In this document: positions 24,457 through 32,365 of the stretch, piece by piece | Numbering within the stretch: position 1 is the stretch's first letter | Layout: each line of letters begins with the position of its first letter | Source of the DNA: an uncultured Nesterenkonia sp. | GTDB taxonomy: Bacteria; Actinomycetota; Actinomycetes; Actinomycetales; Micrococcaceae | Assembly (NCBI GenBank): GCA_947494195.1 | Contig: CANLUC010000002.1 | Span: 551,074 to 615,073, forward strand | DNA length: 64,000 bases | Direction: 5' to 3' | Program-made: the position numbers and the translations under genes | The notes under the pieces: generated by a model | Seen by the model: only the letters and a program-made list of their open reading frames with translations | What the model was told of the DNA's origin: nothing | The model's database searches: none

Positions 24457-25130
24457 ACGAGTTCGGCGAGAGGCTCGCGCAGTACAGGGAAGAGATCATC
24501 ACCTCGATCCTGGAGACCGGGGCGATGCTGGGATGGTCGCTGCTGGCCGCAGTGCTGATCGGGCTGCCCGTGGGCACCGGAATGTACCTCGCCCGCCGGG
24601 GCGGGCCCAAGGAGCGCGGCTGGCTCTACGCGGGACTCAACGGATTCGTCAATGTCGTGCGCTCCGTGCCGTTCCTGCTGTTCGTGGTGGCGCTGATCCC
24701 GTTCACCCGCTGGGCCGTGGGCACCTCCTTCGGCACCACGGCGGCGGCCGTTCCGCTCTCCTTCGTGGCCATCGCGCTCTACGCCAGGTGGGCAGAGCAG
24801 ACCCTGGTGGAAGTGCCGCAGGCCACCGTGGAGCTGGCCGATTCCCTGGGCGCGAGCACGTGGCAGCTTGTCACCCGTTTCCTCTACCCCGAGGCGCGCT
24901 CCGGACTGGTGCTCTCGCTGACCACCGTGACCATCTCGATGATCTCCTACTCCACCATCATGGGGGTGGTCGGAGGCGGCGGCGTCGGGGACTTCGCCAT
25001 CCGCTACGGATACCAGCGCTACGAATACGACATCATGTACGTGACCATCGCGGTGATCGTGGTCCTGGTGATGCTGATCCAGGCGTTCGGGACCAGGCTC
25101 TCGATGGCGCTGGATCATCGCTCGCGCTGA
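24453..25130 (+). CDS. metI: Methionine ABC transporter permease
   Basis: MetI-type permease of 225 aa with five predicted helices and the MetI coupling region (QATVELADSLGASTWQLVTRFLYPEARSGLV). The C-terminus has STIMGVVGGGGVGDFAIRYGYQRYEYDIMYV, characteristic of MetI. The GTG start at 24453 overlaps the metN stop by 4 nt. It forms the D-methionine/L-methionine channel together with MetN and MetQ. Confidence 0.92.
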   Translation: MNEFGERLAQYREEIITSILETGAMLGWSLLAAVLIGLPVGTGMYLARRGGPKERGWLYAGLNGFVNVVRSVPFLLFVVALIPFTRWAVGTSFGTTAAAVPLSFVAIALYARWAEQTLVEVPQATVELADSLGASTWQLVTRFLYPEARSGLVLSLTTVTISMISYSTIMGVVGGGGVGDFAIRYGYQRYEYDIMYVTIAVIVVLVMLIQAFGTRLSMALDHRSR

Positions 25131-25190
25131 GACACACCCGTCGCGACCCCGCGCATGGCATAACCGACGCGCCTGAGTCGTTGATATATA

Positions 25191-25209
25191 CGGACCTGGA
25201 CCAGGTCCG
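25191..25209. promoter_or_regulatory. Perfect 19-bp palindrome upstream of metQ, candidate operator
   Basis: CGGACCTGG-A-CCAGGTCCG lies immediately after an AT-rich TTGATATATA that may hold the -10 of a separate metQ promoter, and 22 nt before the metQ start. Its position at or just after the likely transcription start is typical of a repressor site. It could also be a leader hairpin, but no T-run follows. It does not match the corynebacterial McbR site as I recall it. Confidence 0.6.
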
Positions 25210-25231
25210 TCCATCCCGATCGAGGAGAACC

Positions 25232-26086
25232 TTGAACGCCGAATCCCTGCAGAACCGTCCCGTCCGTGCACTGAGCGCCGCCGCCGTCGCCCTGGCGCTG
25301 TTCGCCACCGCCGCCTGCTCTGGGGGCGAGTCCCAGGAGGCCGACGAGGCATCAGGTGAGGACACGCTCATCCAGGTGGCCTCGCACACCACCCCGATGA
25401 CCGATGTGGTGGAAGCCGCCGCCGAGGTCGCCGAGGCTGAGGGCTACACCATCGAACTGGTGCAGGTCAGCGACAACGTCCAGTACAACCGGCTGCTTGC
25501 CGACGGCGAGGTGGACGCCAACTTCGCCCAGCATGAGCCATATATGCAGGCCTATAACGAGGCCAACGACGCCGAGCTCGCCGTCGTCCACCCGATCTAC
25601 AACGCGCGTGTGGGCTTCTACTCCCAGGACTACGAGTCCCTCGACGAGATCCCCGAGGGCTCCCAGATCGCCCTCCCCAACGACGCCTCCAACGAGGGAC
25701 GCGCGCTGGCCATCCTGGCGGATCAGGGCTTGATCACACTTCCTGAGGGGATCGGGTTCGAAGGCACACTGGCCGATATCGAGGAGAACCCGAAGAACAT
25801 CGAGTGGGTGCAGGTCGACCTGCTGAACCTCACCTCGGCCTATGAGGAGGACGGCATCGCGGCGGTCTTCAACTATCCCACCTATATCGGCAGCCTCGGG
25901 CTCACCCCGGAGGACGCCATCGCGGTGGAGGAGAACGTCGACGAACGCTTCGCGATCTCCCTGGTGGCGAACGAGGCGGACCTCGACACCGAGAAGATCC
26001 AGGTGCTCGAGGACGCCATGACCAGCGACGAGGTGCGAGACTTCCTGGTCGAGGAGCACGACGCGACGCTGACTCCCGCCTTCTGA
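25232..26086 (+). CDS. metQ: Methionine ABC transporter substrate-binding lipoprotein
   Basis: NlpA/MetQ-family lipoprotein of about 284 aa. The start is TTG 25232, with GAGGAG 5 nt upstream. It gives a signal peptide (NAESLQNRPVRALSAAAVALALF) and lipobox ATAAC. Family features: IQVASHTTPMTDVVEAAAEVA, VQYNRLLADGEVDANFAQHEPYMQ, IALPNDASNEGRALAILADQGLI, and NYPTYIGSLGLTPEDAI. A much longer open frame to 24326 runs through metI in another frame and is not real. It binds methionine and delivers it to MetNI. It has its own upstream palindrome. Confidence 0.92.
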   Translation: MNAESLQNRPVRALSAAAVALALFATAACSGGESQEADEASGEDTLIQVASHTTPMTDVVEAAAEVAEAEGYTIELVQVSDNVQYNRLLADGEVDANFAQHEPYMQAYNEANDAELAVVHPIYNARVGFYSQDYESLDEIPEGSQIALPNDASNEGRALAILADQGLITLPEGIGFEGTLADIEENPKNIEWVQVDLLNLTSAYEEDGIAAVFNYPTYIGSLGLTPEDAIAVEENVDERFAISLVANEADLDTEKIQVLEDAMTSDEVRDFLVEEHDATLTPAF

Positions 26087-26112
26087 TGCGCTGCGCTGAG
26101 CGGTGCGGCTGA

Positions 26113-26673
26113 TCAGCTGGCCGGCGGTGCCAGGTTCTCCGCTTCCGGTGAGGCGCGTTCCCAGGGCTCCGCGCCTCCGGGGACGACACGCATCATCGGG
26201 TGCGGGGCCGGCACCGGCCGGGCAGGCGTCTGCTGCTGCGCCGCCAGCGCGTTCTCCCGCGCCTTCTCCGGAGAGCGCAGCTCCAGCTTCGCGGAGAGGT
26301 GCTCCCACTCCAGCGCGAGCTGCCCGGCGGTGACGTCGATGTTCTCCACGATGTTCTCTACGATGTTCGCACCGGGCTCCGGCGCGGCGTGGGCGCTCGT
26401 GCCGCGGTCGGTGCTGGCGTCATCGCTGGGGCGAAGGATCTTGCTGCGGTCGAAGCGGTAGCCCCGGGCCTCCGCCTCCTCCACGACGCCCTGAAGATAA
26501 CGTCCGACGGCGGCTAGCGGGTCGTCCTGGGCGCGGAAGCGGACCAGCTGAGGGTGATTGAGGTACCCCTTGGTGCGTCCGCTCAGCACCGCCTGCGCCA
26601 GCAGGGTCTCCCGCCAGCAGGCGACGAGGCCTTGACGGTCAAGATGGCCGGGGTGGAGGCTCCAGATGCGCAT
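26113..26673 (-). CDS. Pyrimidine dimer DNA glycosylase/endonuclease V-like protein
   Basis: Protein of 186 aa whose N-terminal part matches the Pyr_excise family (MRIWSLHPGHLDRQGLVACWRETLLAQAVLSGRTKGYLNHPQLVRFR), related in name to phage T4 endonuclease V, which removes UV photoproducts. A middle region has an unusual repeat (ANIVENIVENIDV) and a Pro-rich C-terminus. The second residue here is Arg rather than the Thr used as catalytic amine in T4 endonuclease V, so glycosylase activity is not assured. I choose Met at 26673 (family-typical MRIW), two codons after another ATG. It lies alone on the minus strand between two importer operons. Confidence 0.7.
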   Translation of the reverse strand: MRIWSLHPGHLDRQGLVACWRETLLAQAVLSGRTKGYLNHPQLVRFRAQDDPLAAVGRYLQGVVEEAEARGYRFDRSKILRPSDDASTDRGTSAHAAPEPGANIVENIVENIDVTAGQLALEWEHLSAKLELRSPEKARENALAAQQQTPARPVPAPHPMMRVVPGGAEPWERASPEAENLAPPAS

Positions 26674-26818
26674 CGGCACAGGCTACCGCTGCGCGGCGAC
26701 GTATGGCGTAACAGAGGGCCCGGATTCGCCGGGGGCGGGTGATAGCGTTCTGTGCCTGTCCTCGACCGATCACGTCTGCGTGCTGCCTGCATGGGGCGCC
26801 GAATCAAGGGAATTTCCT

Positions 26819-27655
26819 ATGACCACACGCCTGCTCTCCACTCTCGCCGTCTCTGCCGCTGCGGCCCTGACCCTCGCCTCCTGCGGCGGGGGCGAAGATG
26901 CGCAGAGCGGCGGCGCGGCCGGAGCCTCCGACGGCGAGATCGCCTCAGGTCTGAGCCTCGAGGAGGTCCAGGAGGCCGGCGTGCTGACCGTGGGGACCGA
27001 AGGGACCTACCGGCCCTTCAGCTACCACGAGGACGGCTCCGGCGAGCTCACCGGCTTCGACGTGGAGGTCGTCTCCGCGGTGGCCGAGGAGCTCGGCGTC
27101 GACGTCGAATTTGAAGAGACCCAGTGGGACGCCATTTTCGCCGGACTGGAATCGGCCCGCTTCGACGTCATCGCCAACCAGGTCTCGATCACCGATGAGC
27201 GCGAGGAGAGCTACCAGTTCTCCGAGCCCTACACCGTCTCCAACGGCGTGGTCGTCACCTTGGAGGAGAACCAGGACATCACCAGCTTCGAGGACCTCGA
27301 CGGAGCGACCACCGCGCAGTCACTGACCTCGAACTGGTACGAGCTCGCCACCGAGTCCGGTGCCGACGTCGAGGCAGTGGAGGGCTGGGCGCAGTCGGTG
27401 AGCCTTCTCGAGCAGGGCCGCGTGGACGCGACCATCAATGACAAGCTGACCTACCTGGACTACCAGGCCACGGAGAACAACGAGAACATCAAGATCGCCG
27501 CCGAGACCGAGGACCAGTCTCTCTCGGCACTCGCCTTCCGCCAGGGCAGCGACTCGCTGGTCGAGGCCGTCGATGAGGCCATGGCCACGCTCGCCGAGGA
27601 CGGCACGCTGACCGAGATCTCGGAGAAGTACTTCGGCGAGGACGTCACCCAGTGA
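26819..27655 (+). CDS. Cystine-type amino acid ABC transporter substrate-binding lipoprotein
   Basis: Family 3 solute-binding lipoprotein of 278 aa. Signal peptide MTTRLLSTLAVSAAAALTL, lipobox LASCGGG. The stretch WDAIFAGLESARFDVIANQVSITDEREESYQFSEPYTVS closely follows the cystine-binding FliY/TcyJ pattern, and the family 3 start TVGTEGTYRPFSYHEDGSGELTGFDVEV is clear. It is first in a three-gene importer operon (binding protein, permease, ATPase). The specificity for cystine is inferred from this resemblance and the adjacent methionine importer. Confidence 0.85.
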   Translation: MTTRLLSTLAVSAAAALTLASCGGGEDAQSGGAAGASDGEIASGLSLEEVQEAGVLTVGTEGTYRPFSYHEDGSGELTGFDVEVVSAVAEELGVDVEFEETQWDAIFAGLESARFDVIANQVSITDEREESYQFSEPYTVSNGVVVTLEENQDITSFEDLDGATTAQSLTSNWYELATESGADVEAVEGWAQSVSLLEQGRVDATINDKLTYLDYQATENNENIKIAAETEDQSLSALAFRQGSDSLVEAVDEAMATLAEDGTLTEISEKYFGEDVTQ

Positions 27656-27690
27656 GCTTCCTCCCCAGCGTCTCCCGTTAGGCTTCAGCT

Positions 27691-28359
27691 GTGATCGACA
27701 TCGATTGGACGCTGGTCGCCGAGTCCTTCTGGCCGCTGTTCCGCGGCGGCCTGACCGGCACCATCCCGCTCACCCTGGCAAGTTTCACGCTGGGACTGGC
27801 CCTGGCGCTGGTGCTCGCCATGATGCGCATCAGCGGCAACCGGCTGTTCTCCGGGATCGCCCGCTTCTACATCTCGGCGATCCGTGGGACGCCGCTGCTG
27901 GTGCAGCTCTTCGTGATCTTCTACGGGCTGCCCTCCATCGGTCTCACCATCGACCCCTGGCCCAGCGCGATCATCGCCTTTTCGATGAACGTCGGCGGCT
28001 ATGCCGCCGAGATCATCCGCGCCTCCATCCTCTCGGTGCCCAAGGGCCAGTGGGAGGCCGGATACACCATCGGCATGTCCCGGAACCTGACCTTGCGCCG
28101 CCTGATCCTGCCCCAGGCGGCGCGAGTCTCGGTCCCGCCGCTGTCGAACACCTTCATCTCCCTGGTCAAGGACACGTCCCTGGCCTCGACCATCCTGGTC
28201 ACCGAGCTGTTCCGCGAAGCCCAGCAGATCGCCGCCTTCAGCCAGGAGTTCATGCTCGTCTACGTGGAGGCGGCGGTGATCTACTGGGTCTTCTGCCTGG
28301 TCCTCTCCATGATCCAAGACCGTCTCGAGCGCAGATTGGACCGATATGTCGCACACTGA
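27691..28359 (+). CDS. Amino acid (cystine-type) ABC transporter permease
   Basis: HisM/ArtQ-type permease of 222 aa, GTG start at 27691. Conserved coupling region [49 protein letters not shown] and the early [25 protein letters not shown] single permease gene, so the channel is a homodimer. The stop lies 14 nt inside the ATPase gene, giving coupled translation. Confidence 0.9.
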   Translation: MIDIDWTLVAESFWPLFRGGLTGTIPLTLASFTLGLALALVLAMMRISGNRLFSGIARFYISAIRGTPLLVQLFVIFYGLPSIGLTIDPWPSAIIAFSMNVGGYAAEIIRASILSVPKGQWEAGYTIGMSRNLTLRRLILPQAARVSVPPLSNTFISLVKDTSLASTILVTELFREAQQIAAFSQEFMLVYVEAAVIYWVFCLVLSMIQDRLERRLDRYVAH

Positions 28360-29125
28360 AGCCCCCTCGTCGGGCCCACTGCTCAAGGTCTCCGGGCTGA
28401 ACAAGTCCTTCGGGGACAACGAGGTCCTGAGCTCCATCGACCTGCAGGTCGACTCGGGGCAGGTGCTGGCGCTGATCGGACCCTCCGGCTCGGGAAAGAC
28501 CACGGTGCTGCGCTGTCTCAATGGTCTGGAACAGCCCGACGCCGGTACGGTGGCCTTCTCCGGAGGGCCCGCCGTGACCTTCGGCGCCAAGACCAGCAAG
28601 CGCGAGAAGGAATCTCTGCGCACCCGTTCGGCCATGGTGTTCCAGGGCTACAACCTCTTTCCGCACAAGACCGTTCTGCAGAATGTGATCGAGGGTCCCG
28701 TCCAGGTCCAGAAGCGCTCCAAGGCTGACGCCACGCAGCGCGCCGAACGGCTGCTGGAGCGGGTCGGCCTGGCCGAGAAGCGCGACAACTACCCGCACGA
28801 GCTCTCCGGAGGTCAGCAGCAGCGCGTCGGCATCGTGCGCGCCCTGGCCCAGGAGCCCTCGCTGCTGCTCTTCGACGAGCCGACCTCCGCACTCGACCCC
28901 GAGCTGGTGGGCGATGTGCTCTCGGTGATCAAGGAGCTCGCCGAAGAGGGCTGGACCATGGTTCTGGTCACCCACGAGCTCGCCTTCGCCCGAGAGGTCG
29001 CCGATACCGTGGTCTTCATGGACGACGGCGTGGTCGTGGAGCAGGGCCCCGCGGAGGACGTCCTGCGCGCCCCGACCCAGGAGCGCACCCAGCGCTTCGT
29101 GCACCGGCTGCTCAACCCCTTCTGA
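28346..29125 (+). CDS. Amino acid (cystine-type) ABC transporter ATP-binding protein
   Basis: Polar amino acid ATPase of 259 aa. Walker [22 protein letters not shown]-loop [26 protein letters not shown], signature [17 protein letters not shown], Walker [21 protein letters not shown], and H-loop [12 protein letters not shown] are intact. The Q-loop region has [11 protein letters not shown] rather than the more usual FQQFNLFPH. It completes the importer operon. Confidence 0.92.
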   Translation: MSHTEAPSSGPLLKVSGLNKSFGDNEVLSSIDLQVDSGQVLALIGPSGSGKTTVLRCLNGLEQPDAGTVAFSGGPAVTFGAKTSKREKESLRTRSAMVFQGYNLFPHKTVLQNVIEGPVQVQKRSKADATQRAERLLERVGLAEKRDNYPHELSGGQQQRVGIVRALAQEPSLLLFDEPTSALDPELVGDVLSVIKELAEEGWTMVLVTHELAFAREVADTVVFMDDGVVVEQGPAEDVLRAPTQERTQRFVHRLLNPF

Positions 29126-29198
29126 ACCGAGCTGAATTGGACTGTGCCGGCCGCTGGTAGCCTTGACCGCCCGGGTGCCCGGGCGGAGACTGGGTGCC

Positions 29199-29552
29199 AT
29201 GAAGATCACCGCGACCACCGTCGTCTTCGACGCAGCCGACCTCGACGCCGAGAGCAGCTTCTGGGCCCGCATGCTGGGCGGCGAGGTGCAGGCTGAGGAC
29301 GACTGGCACACCGTCATGGTCCAGGGTGCGGCACCGGTGGCGGTGCAGCTGGCCCCTGATCACCAGCCTCCCCAGTGGCCCGATGGCCAGCCGCAGCAGA
29401 TCCATCTGGACCTCGACGTCGAGGACATCGCCTCGGCTCATGCCGAGGCTGTCGAACTCGGTGCCACCGTGCTGCAGATGGCCACCGGGCGGCAGCGCTT
29501 CAACGTGTACGCGGACCCTGCCGGGCACCCCTTCTGCTTCTGCTGGCACTGA
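29199..29552 (+). CDS. VOC-family (glyoxalase-like) protein
   Basis: Protein of 117 aa with one glyoxalase/bleomycin-resistance fold pair: MKITATTVVFDAADLDAESSFWARMLGGEVQ and HLDLDVEDIASAHAEAVELGATVL, ending YADPAGHPFCFCW. The pattern is that of the Glyoxalase_6-type VOC proteins common in actinobacteria, whose substrates are mostly unknown. ATG 29199 gives the family N-terminus; an in-frame GTG or ATG 36 nt upstream adds unrelated residues. It precedes ldh by 85 nt. Confidence 0.8.
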   Translation: MKITATTVVFDAADLDAESSFWARMLGGEVQAEDDWHTVMVQGAAPVAVQLAPDHQPPQWPDGQPQQIHLDLDVEDIASAHAEAVELGATVLQMATGRQRFNVYADPAGHPFCFCWH

Positions 29553-29637
29553 CCCCAGCGGCACTGATGACCCCCGTTGCTCTGACCCGTGTGGCCCGCC
29601 CCTGTCCAGCCGAGGTGCGCTGTGCGAAGCTGAGCCC

Positions 29638-30591
29638 ATGAGCGTCATCGAGAATTCCACCCTGGCCATCATCGGCGCAGGCAGCGTGGGCACCGCCACG
29701 GCCTATGCAGCCATGATCCGCGGCTCCGCCCGGCACGTCCGGCTCTACGACATCGACGCCGCCCGCGTGGATGCCGAGGTCCTCGACCTTGCTCACGGCA
29801 GCCAGTTCACCGGGGCAAGTGACATCTCCGGAGGCGCGGACCTCAAGCATGTGGAGGGCGCCGACGTCGTCGTCATCACCGCCGGGGCGAAGCAGCGGCC
29901 GGGCCAGACCCGTCTTGATCTCGCGGCGACGAACGTGGGGATCCTGCGCGACATGCTGCCGAAGCTGCTCGAGCGCGCCCCGGACGCTGTGTACCTGCTC
30001 GTGACCAATCCCTGCGACGTGCTCACCGTGGCGGCGCAGCAGATCTCTGGGCTCCCCAGCAGCCGGGTGTTCTCCTCGGGGACCGTGCTGGACACCGCGA
30101 GGCTGCGTTGGAAGCTGGCTCAGCGCGCCGGAGTCGCGCAGTCCAGCGTGCACGCCCATATCGTCGGCGAGCACGGGGACACCGAGTTCCCGCTGTGGTC
30201 CTCCGCCAGCATCGGCGTGACTCCGCTGCTGGACTGGGAGCGCGAAGGAACCCCGGTCTTCCATGCCGAGGAGCTCGACGCGCTCTCGCATGAGGTGCGC
30301 AACGCGGCCTATCAGGTCATCGCCGGAAAGGGAGCCACCAACTACGCCATCGGCCTGTCCGCCGCGCGGATCGTGGAGGCGGTGCTCCACGATGAGCACG
30401 CGATCCTGCCGGTGAGCAGCGTGCTGAGCGGGTTCCTGGGCATCGACGGCGTGGCGCTGTCCATCCCCACCGTGGTCTCCGCCCAAGGGGCCGACCCGGT
30501 GGTCACGACTCCCTTCGACGAGGCGGAGGCCTCGGCGCTGCGGGCTTCGGCCGAGGCACTGGCCGGGGTGCAGCGCTCGCTCGGCTTCTGA
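29638..30591 (+). CDS. ldh: L-lactate dehydrogenase
   Basis: NAD-dependent L-lactate dehydrogenase, 317 aa, the usual length, interconverting pyruvate and L-lactate. The Rossmann motif IIGAGSVGTATAYA, the specificity loop AGAKQRPGQTRLDL with Gln (malate dehydrogenases have Arg at this position), LVTNPCDVLT, and catalytic His in VGEHGDTEFPLW are visible. The start ATG 29638 is the first consistent with the family N-terminus (MSVIENSTLAIIGAGSVG). No strong ribosome site is seen. Confidence 0.93.
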   Translation: MSVIENSTLAIIGAGSVGTATAYAAMIRGSARHVRLYDIDAARVDAEVLDLAHGSQFTGASDISGGADLKHVEGADVVVITAGAKQRPGQTRLDLAATNVGILRDMLPKLLERAPDAVYLLVTNPCDVLTVAAQQISGLPSSRVFSSGTVLDTARLRWKLAQRAGVAQSSVHAHIVGEHGDTEFPLWSSASIGVTPLLDWEREGTPVFHAEELDALSHEVRNAAYQVIAGKGATNYAIGLSAARIVEAVLHDEHAILPVSSVLSGFLGIDGVALSIPTVVSAQGADPVVTTPFDEAEASALRASAEALAGVQRSLGF

Positions 30592-30636
30592 GGAGTTTAT
30601 GGCCTGCTCCAGGTCAAAGCACCGATGTCAGGTTAT

Positions 30637-30654
30637 TCACCAGTAAAGTGGTGA
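30637..30654. promoter_or_regulatory. Inverted repeat overlapping a candidate -10 of the kinase operon
   Basis: TCACCA-gtaaag-TGGTGA is a perfect 6-bp inverted repeat ending 4 nt before the histidine kinase ATG. A TAAAGT (30644-30649), a possible -10 element, sits in its centre. If used, transcription would start at or within 2 nt of the start codon, so the mRNA would be nearly leaderless. The GGTGA of the right arm may act as a weak ribosome site instead. Confidence 0.4.
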
Positions 30655-30658
30655 CACT

Positions 30659-32356
30659 ATGACGCGCATCGGCACATTCGTGGGAGCCCTGCTTTACCAC
30701 TCGAGCGGAAAATCCTTCGCCCTCGTGCAGCAGCTCACTTTCTTGGTCGTTTTCATCATTCCGGTGATTGCGCTCGCCATCGCCGGGTCGGACACCAGTT
30801 CAATGCTCGGGGTCGCCGTGGGCCTTGGAATCATATTGGCAGCAACGCTCGTGGTGATTCTGTCTCCTCATTCGGGCCTCAGCCCGGCGTTCGAATGGCT
30901 GGTGCCGCTCAGCAGCATCGTTGCCTGTGGCATCTGCCGACTGGCGACCTACCCCGAGGGTGGAATTCTCTCGACCTTGAGCCTTGTCCCTGCGGTCTGG
31001 CTCGTGGTGCGCTTCCGTATCCGAGGTGCTGCACTGGCGTTACTCATGGTGATCTTGACCATCAGCCTCCCGTCAATGCTCGTGGTCGAAGAGACGCTGA
31101 CAGTTGTTGCCTTCTTTCGATACATGCTTCTCCCGATCTCTCTTGTTCTCATGTCGTTCGCCGTCATCGGGATACTCCAAAGTTTGGAAGCCAGCAACGA
31201 AGAATTGCGAAGGGCCGCGTCGAGGGAGCGGAAAGAACGGGTTCAGCGCGAACTCACAGACAGGCTCCTGCGAGAAGTTGGAGAGAATCTCAATGTCGGA
31301 GTCCTCGTGATGGACGCACGGGGCAACGATGTCATGACCAATCGTGCTCAACGAGAGATCCACTCGATCGTTTCACCAGAGAGCAATGAGGATCCGACCG
31401 AGGCTGGACACCTGATCTTTTATACCGACGGACGGTCGATTCCACCTGAGAAGCGCCCTGCGGCTCGGGCCAACCGCGGTGAAGAGTTCGACAACTTGCA
31501 GGTCCTGGCTGGGCACCCGGGCCCGCTTCAACGGGTGATTTCTGTGAGCTCCAGAACGGTGTTCACCGAGAACGGTGCGCGGGATGCGGCATTTCTCATC
31601 TTTCACGACGTCACCGAGGAGTACTTCATGCGGCGCGCGCAGCATGAAGTGATCGCCTCGGTATCGCACGAGATGCGGACGCCGCTCACGTCCATCGTGG
31701 GCTTCGCCGACTTCACCGAGGACTCGCTGCTGGAACTTCCCGAGTCTGCTGATCGTGACGGAGCAATGGAGCACCTCCAGGTGATTCGACGGAACGCCGA
31801 GAAGCTGAGCAAACTCGTGGAGGACCTCCTGCTGGAACAGCAGGCGGCAGTGGGACGGCTGACGCTTGATCTTGAACCAGTGCAGGTGTCCCGACTGGTC
31901 GCTGACAGCGTGGAGGGACTGCGACCGCTGGCGGACCAGCGTCGAATCGCCTTCGAGGTGGACCTGGAGTCGACCGGCGAAGTGATCGTGGACCGGCTGC
32001 GACTCACACAGGTGTTGGACAACCTGCTCAACAACGCCGTGAAGTACGCACACCCCGGGGGGACCGTGACTGTCCGGACGTCCTCCACGTCGGGGGCGGT
32101 GACAGTGGAGGTCGCCGATGATGGGCCCGGGATGACTCAGCATGAGGCGAGCCAGGTGTTCACGGCCTTCTACAGGGCACCCTCTGCGCGCAGCTCCGCA
32201 ACCCCGGGTGCGGGTCTCGGCTTGGCTCTCTCGCAGGCGATCATCGAGGCACACGGAGGCACGATCCAGGTTCAATCGGCTCCCGGAGAGGGGGCGCGCT
32301 TCAAATTCACGCTGGGTACGGGTGCCGTCCGGGGCGGCCTCGAGGTAGAAGACTAA
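30659..32356 (+). CDS. Membrane sensor histidine kinase (PAS, HisKA, HATPase)
   Basis: Sensor kinase of 565 aa. Six or so transmembrane helices fill residues about 25-175 with short loops, so it has a membrane-embedded rather than a large external sensor. A coiled linker (LEASNEELRRAASRERKERVQRELTDRLLREVG) leads to a PAS-like domain (about 215-320, VGVLVMDARGNDVMTNRAQREI). HisKA follows with phospho-His337 (SVSHEMRTPLTSIVGFADF). The ATPase domain has Asn459 in NLLNNAVKYA, DDGPGM and GAGLGLAL. It has no receiver domain. The sequence is visibly less GC-rich than its neighbours. It is cotranscribed with a glycosyltransferase 9 nt downstream, and a lone receiver converges from the other side. Confidence 0.92.
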   Translation: MTRIGTFVGALLYHSSGKSFALVQQLTFLVVFIIPVIALAIAGSDTSSMLGVAVGLGIILAATLVVILSPHSGLSPAFEWLVPLSSIVACGICRLATYPEGGILSTLSLVPAVWLVVRFRIRGAALALLMVILTISLPSMLVVEETLTVVAFFRYMLLPISLVLMSFAVIGILQSLEASNEELRRAASRERKERVQRELTDRLLREVGENLNVGVLVMDARGNDVMTNRAQREIHSIVSPESNEDPTEAGHLIFYTDGRSIPPEKRPAARANRGEEFDNLQVLAGHPGPLQRVISVSSRTVFTENGARDAAFLIFHDVTEEYFMRRAQHEVIASVSHEMRTPLTSIVGFADFTEDSLLELPESADRDGAMEHLQVIRRNAEKLSKLVEDLLLEQQAAVGRLTLDLEPVQVSRLVADSVEGLRPLADQRRIAFEVDLESTGEVIVDRLRLTQVLDNLLNNAVKYAHPGGTVTVRTSSTSGAVTVEVADDGPGMTQHEASQVFTAFYRAPSARSSATPGAGLGLALSQAIIEAHGGTIQVQSAPGEGARFKFTLGTGAVRGGLEVED

Positions 32357-32365
32357 GGAGACCCC

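Noticed and set aside
24326..25231. 586-codon frame joining metI sequence to metQ
   Set aside because: The first part runs through metI out of frame with an Arg-rich shadow composition. The lipoprotein signal peptide and ribosome site place the start at TTG 25232.
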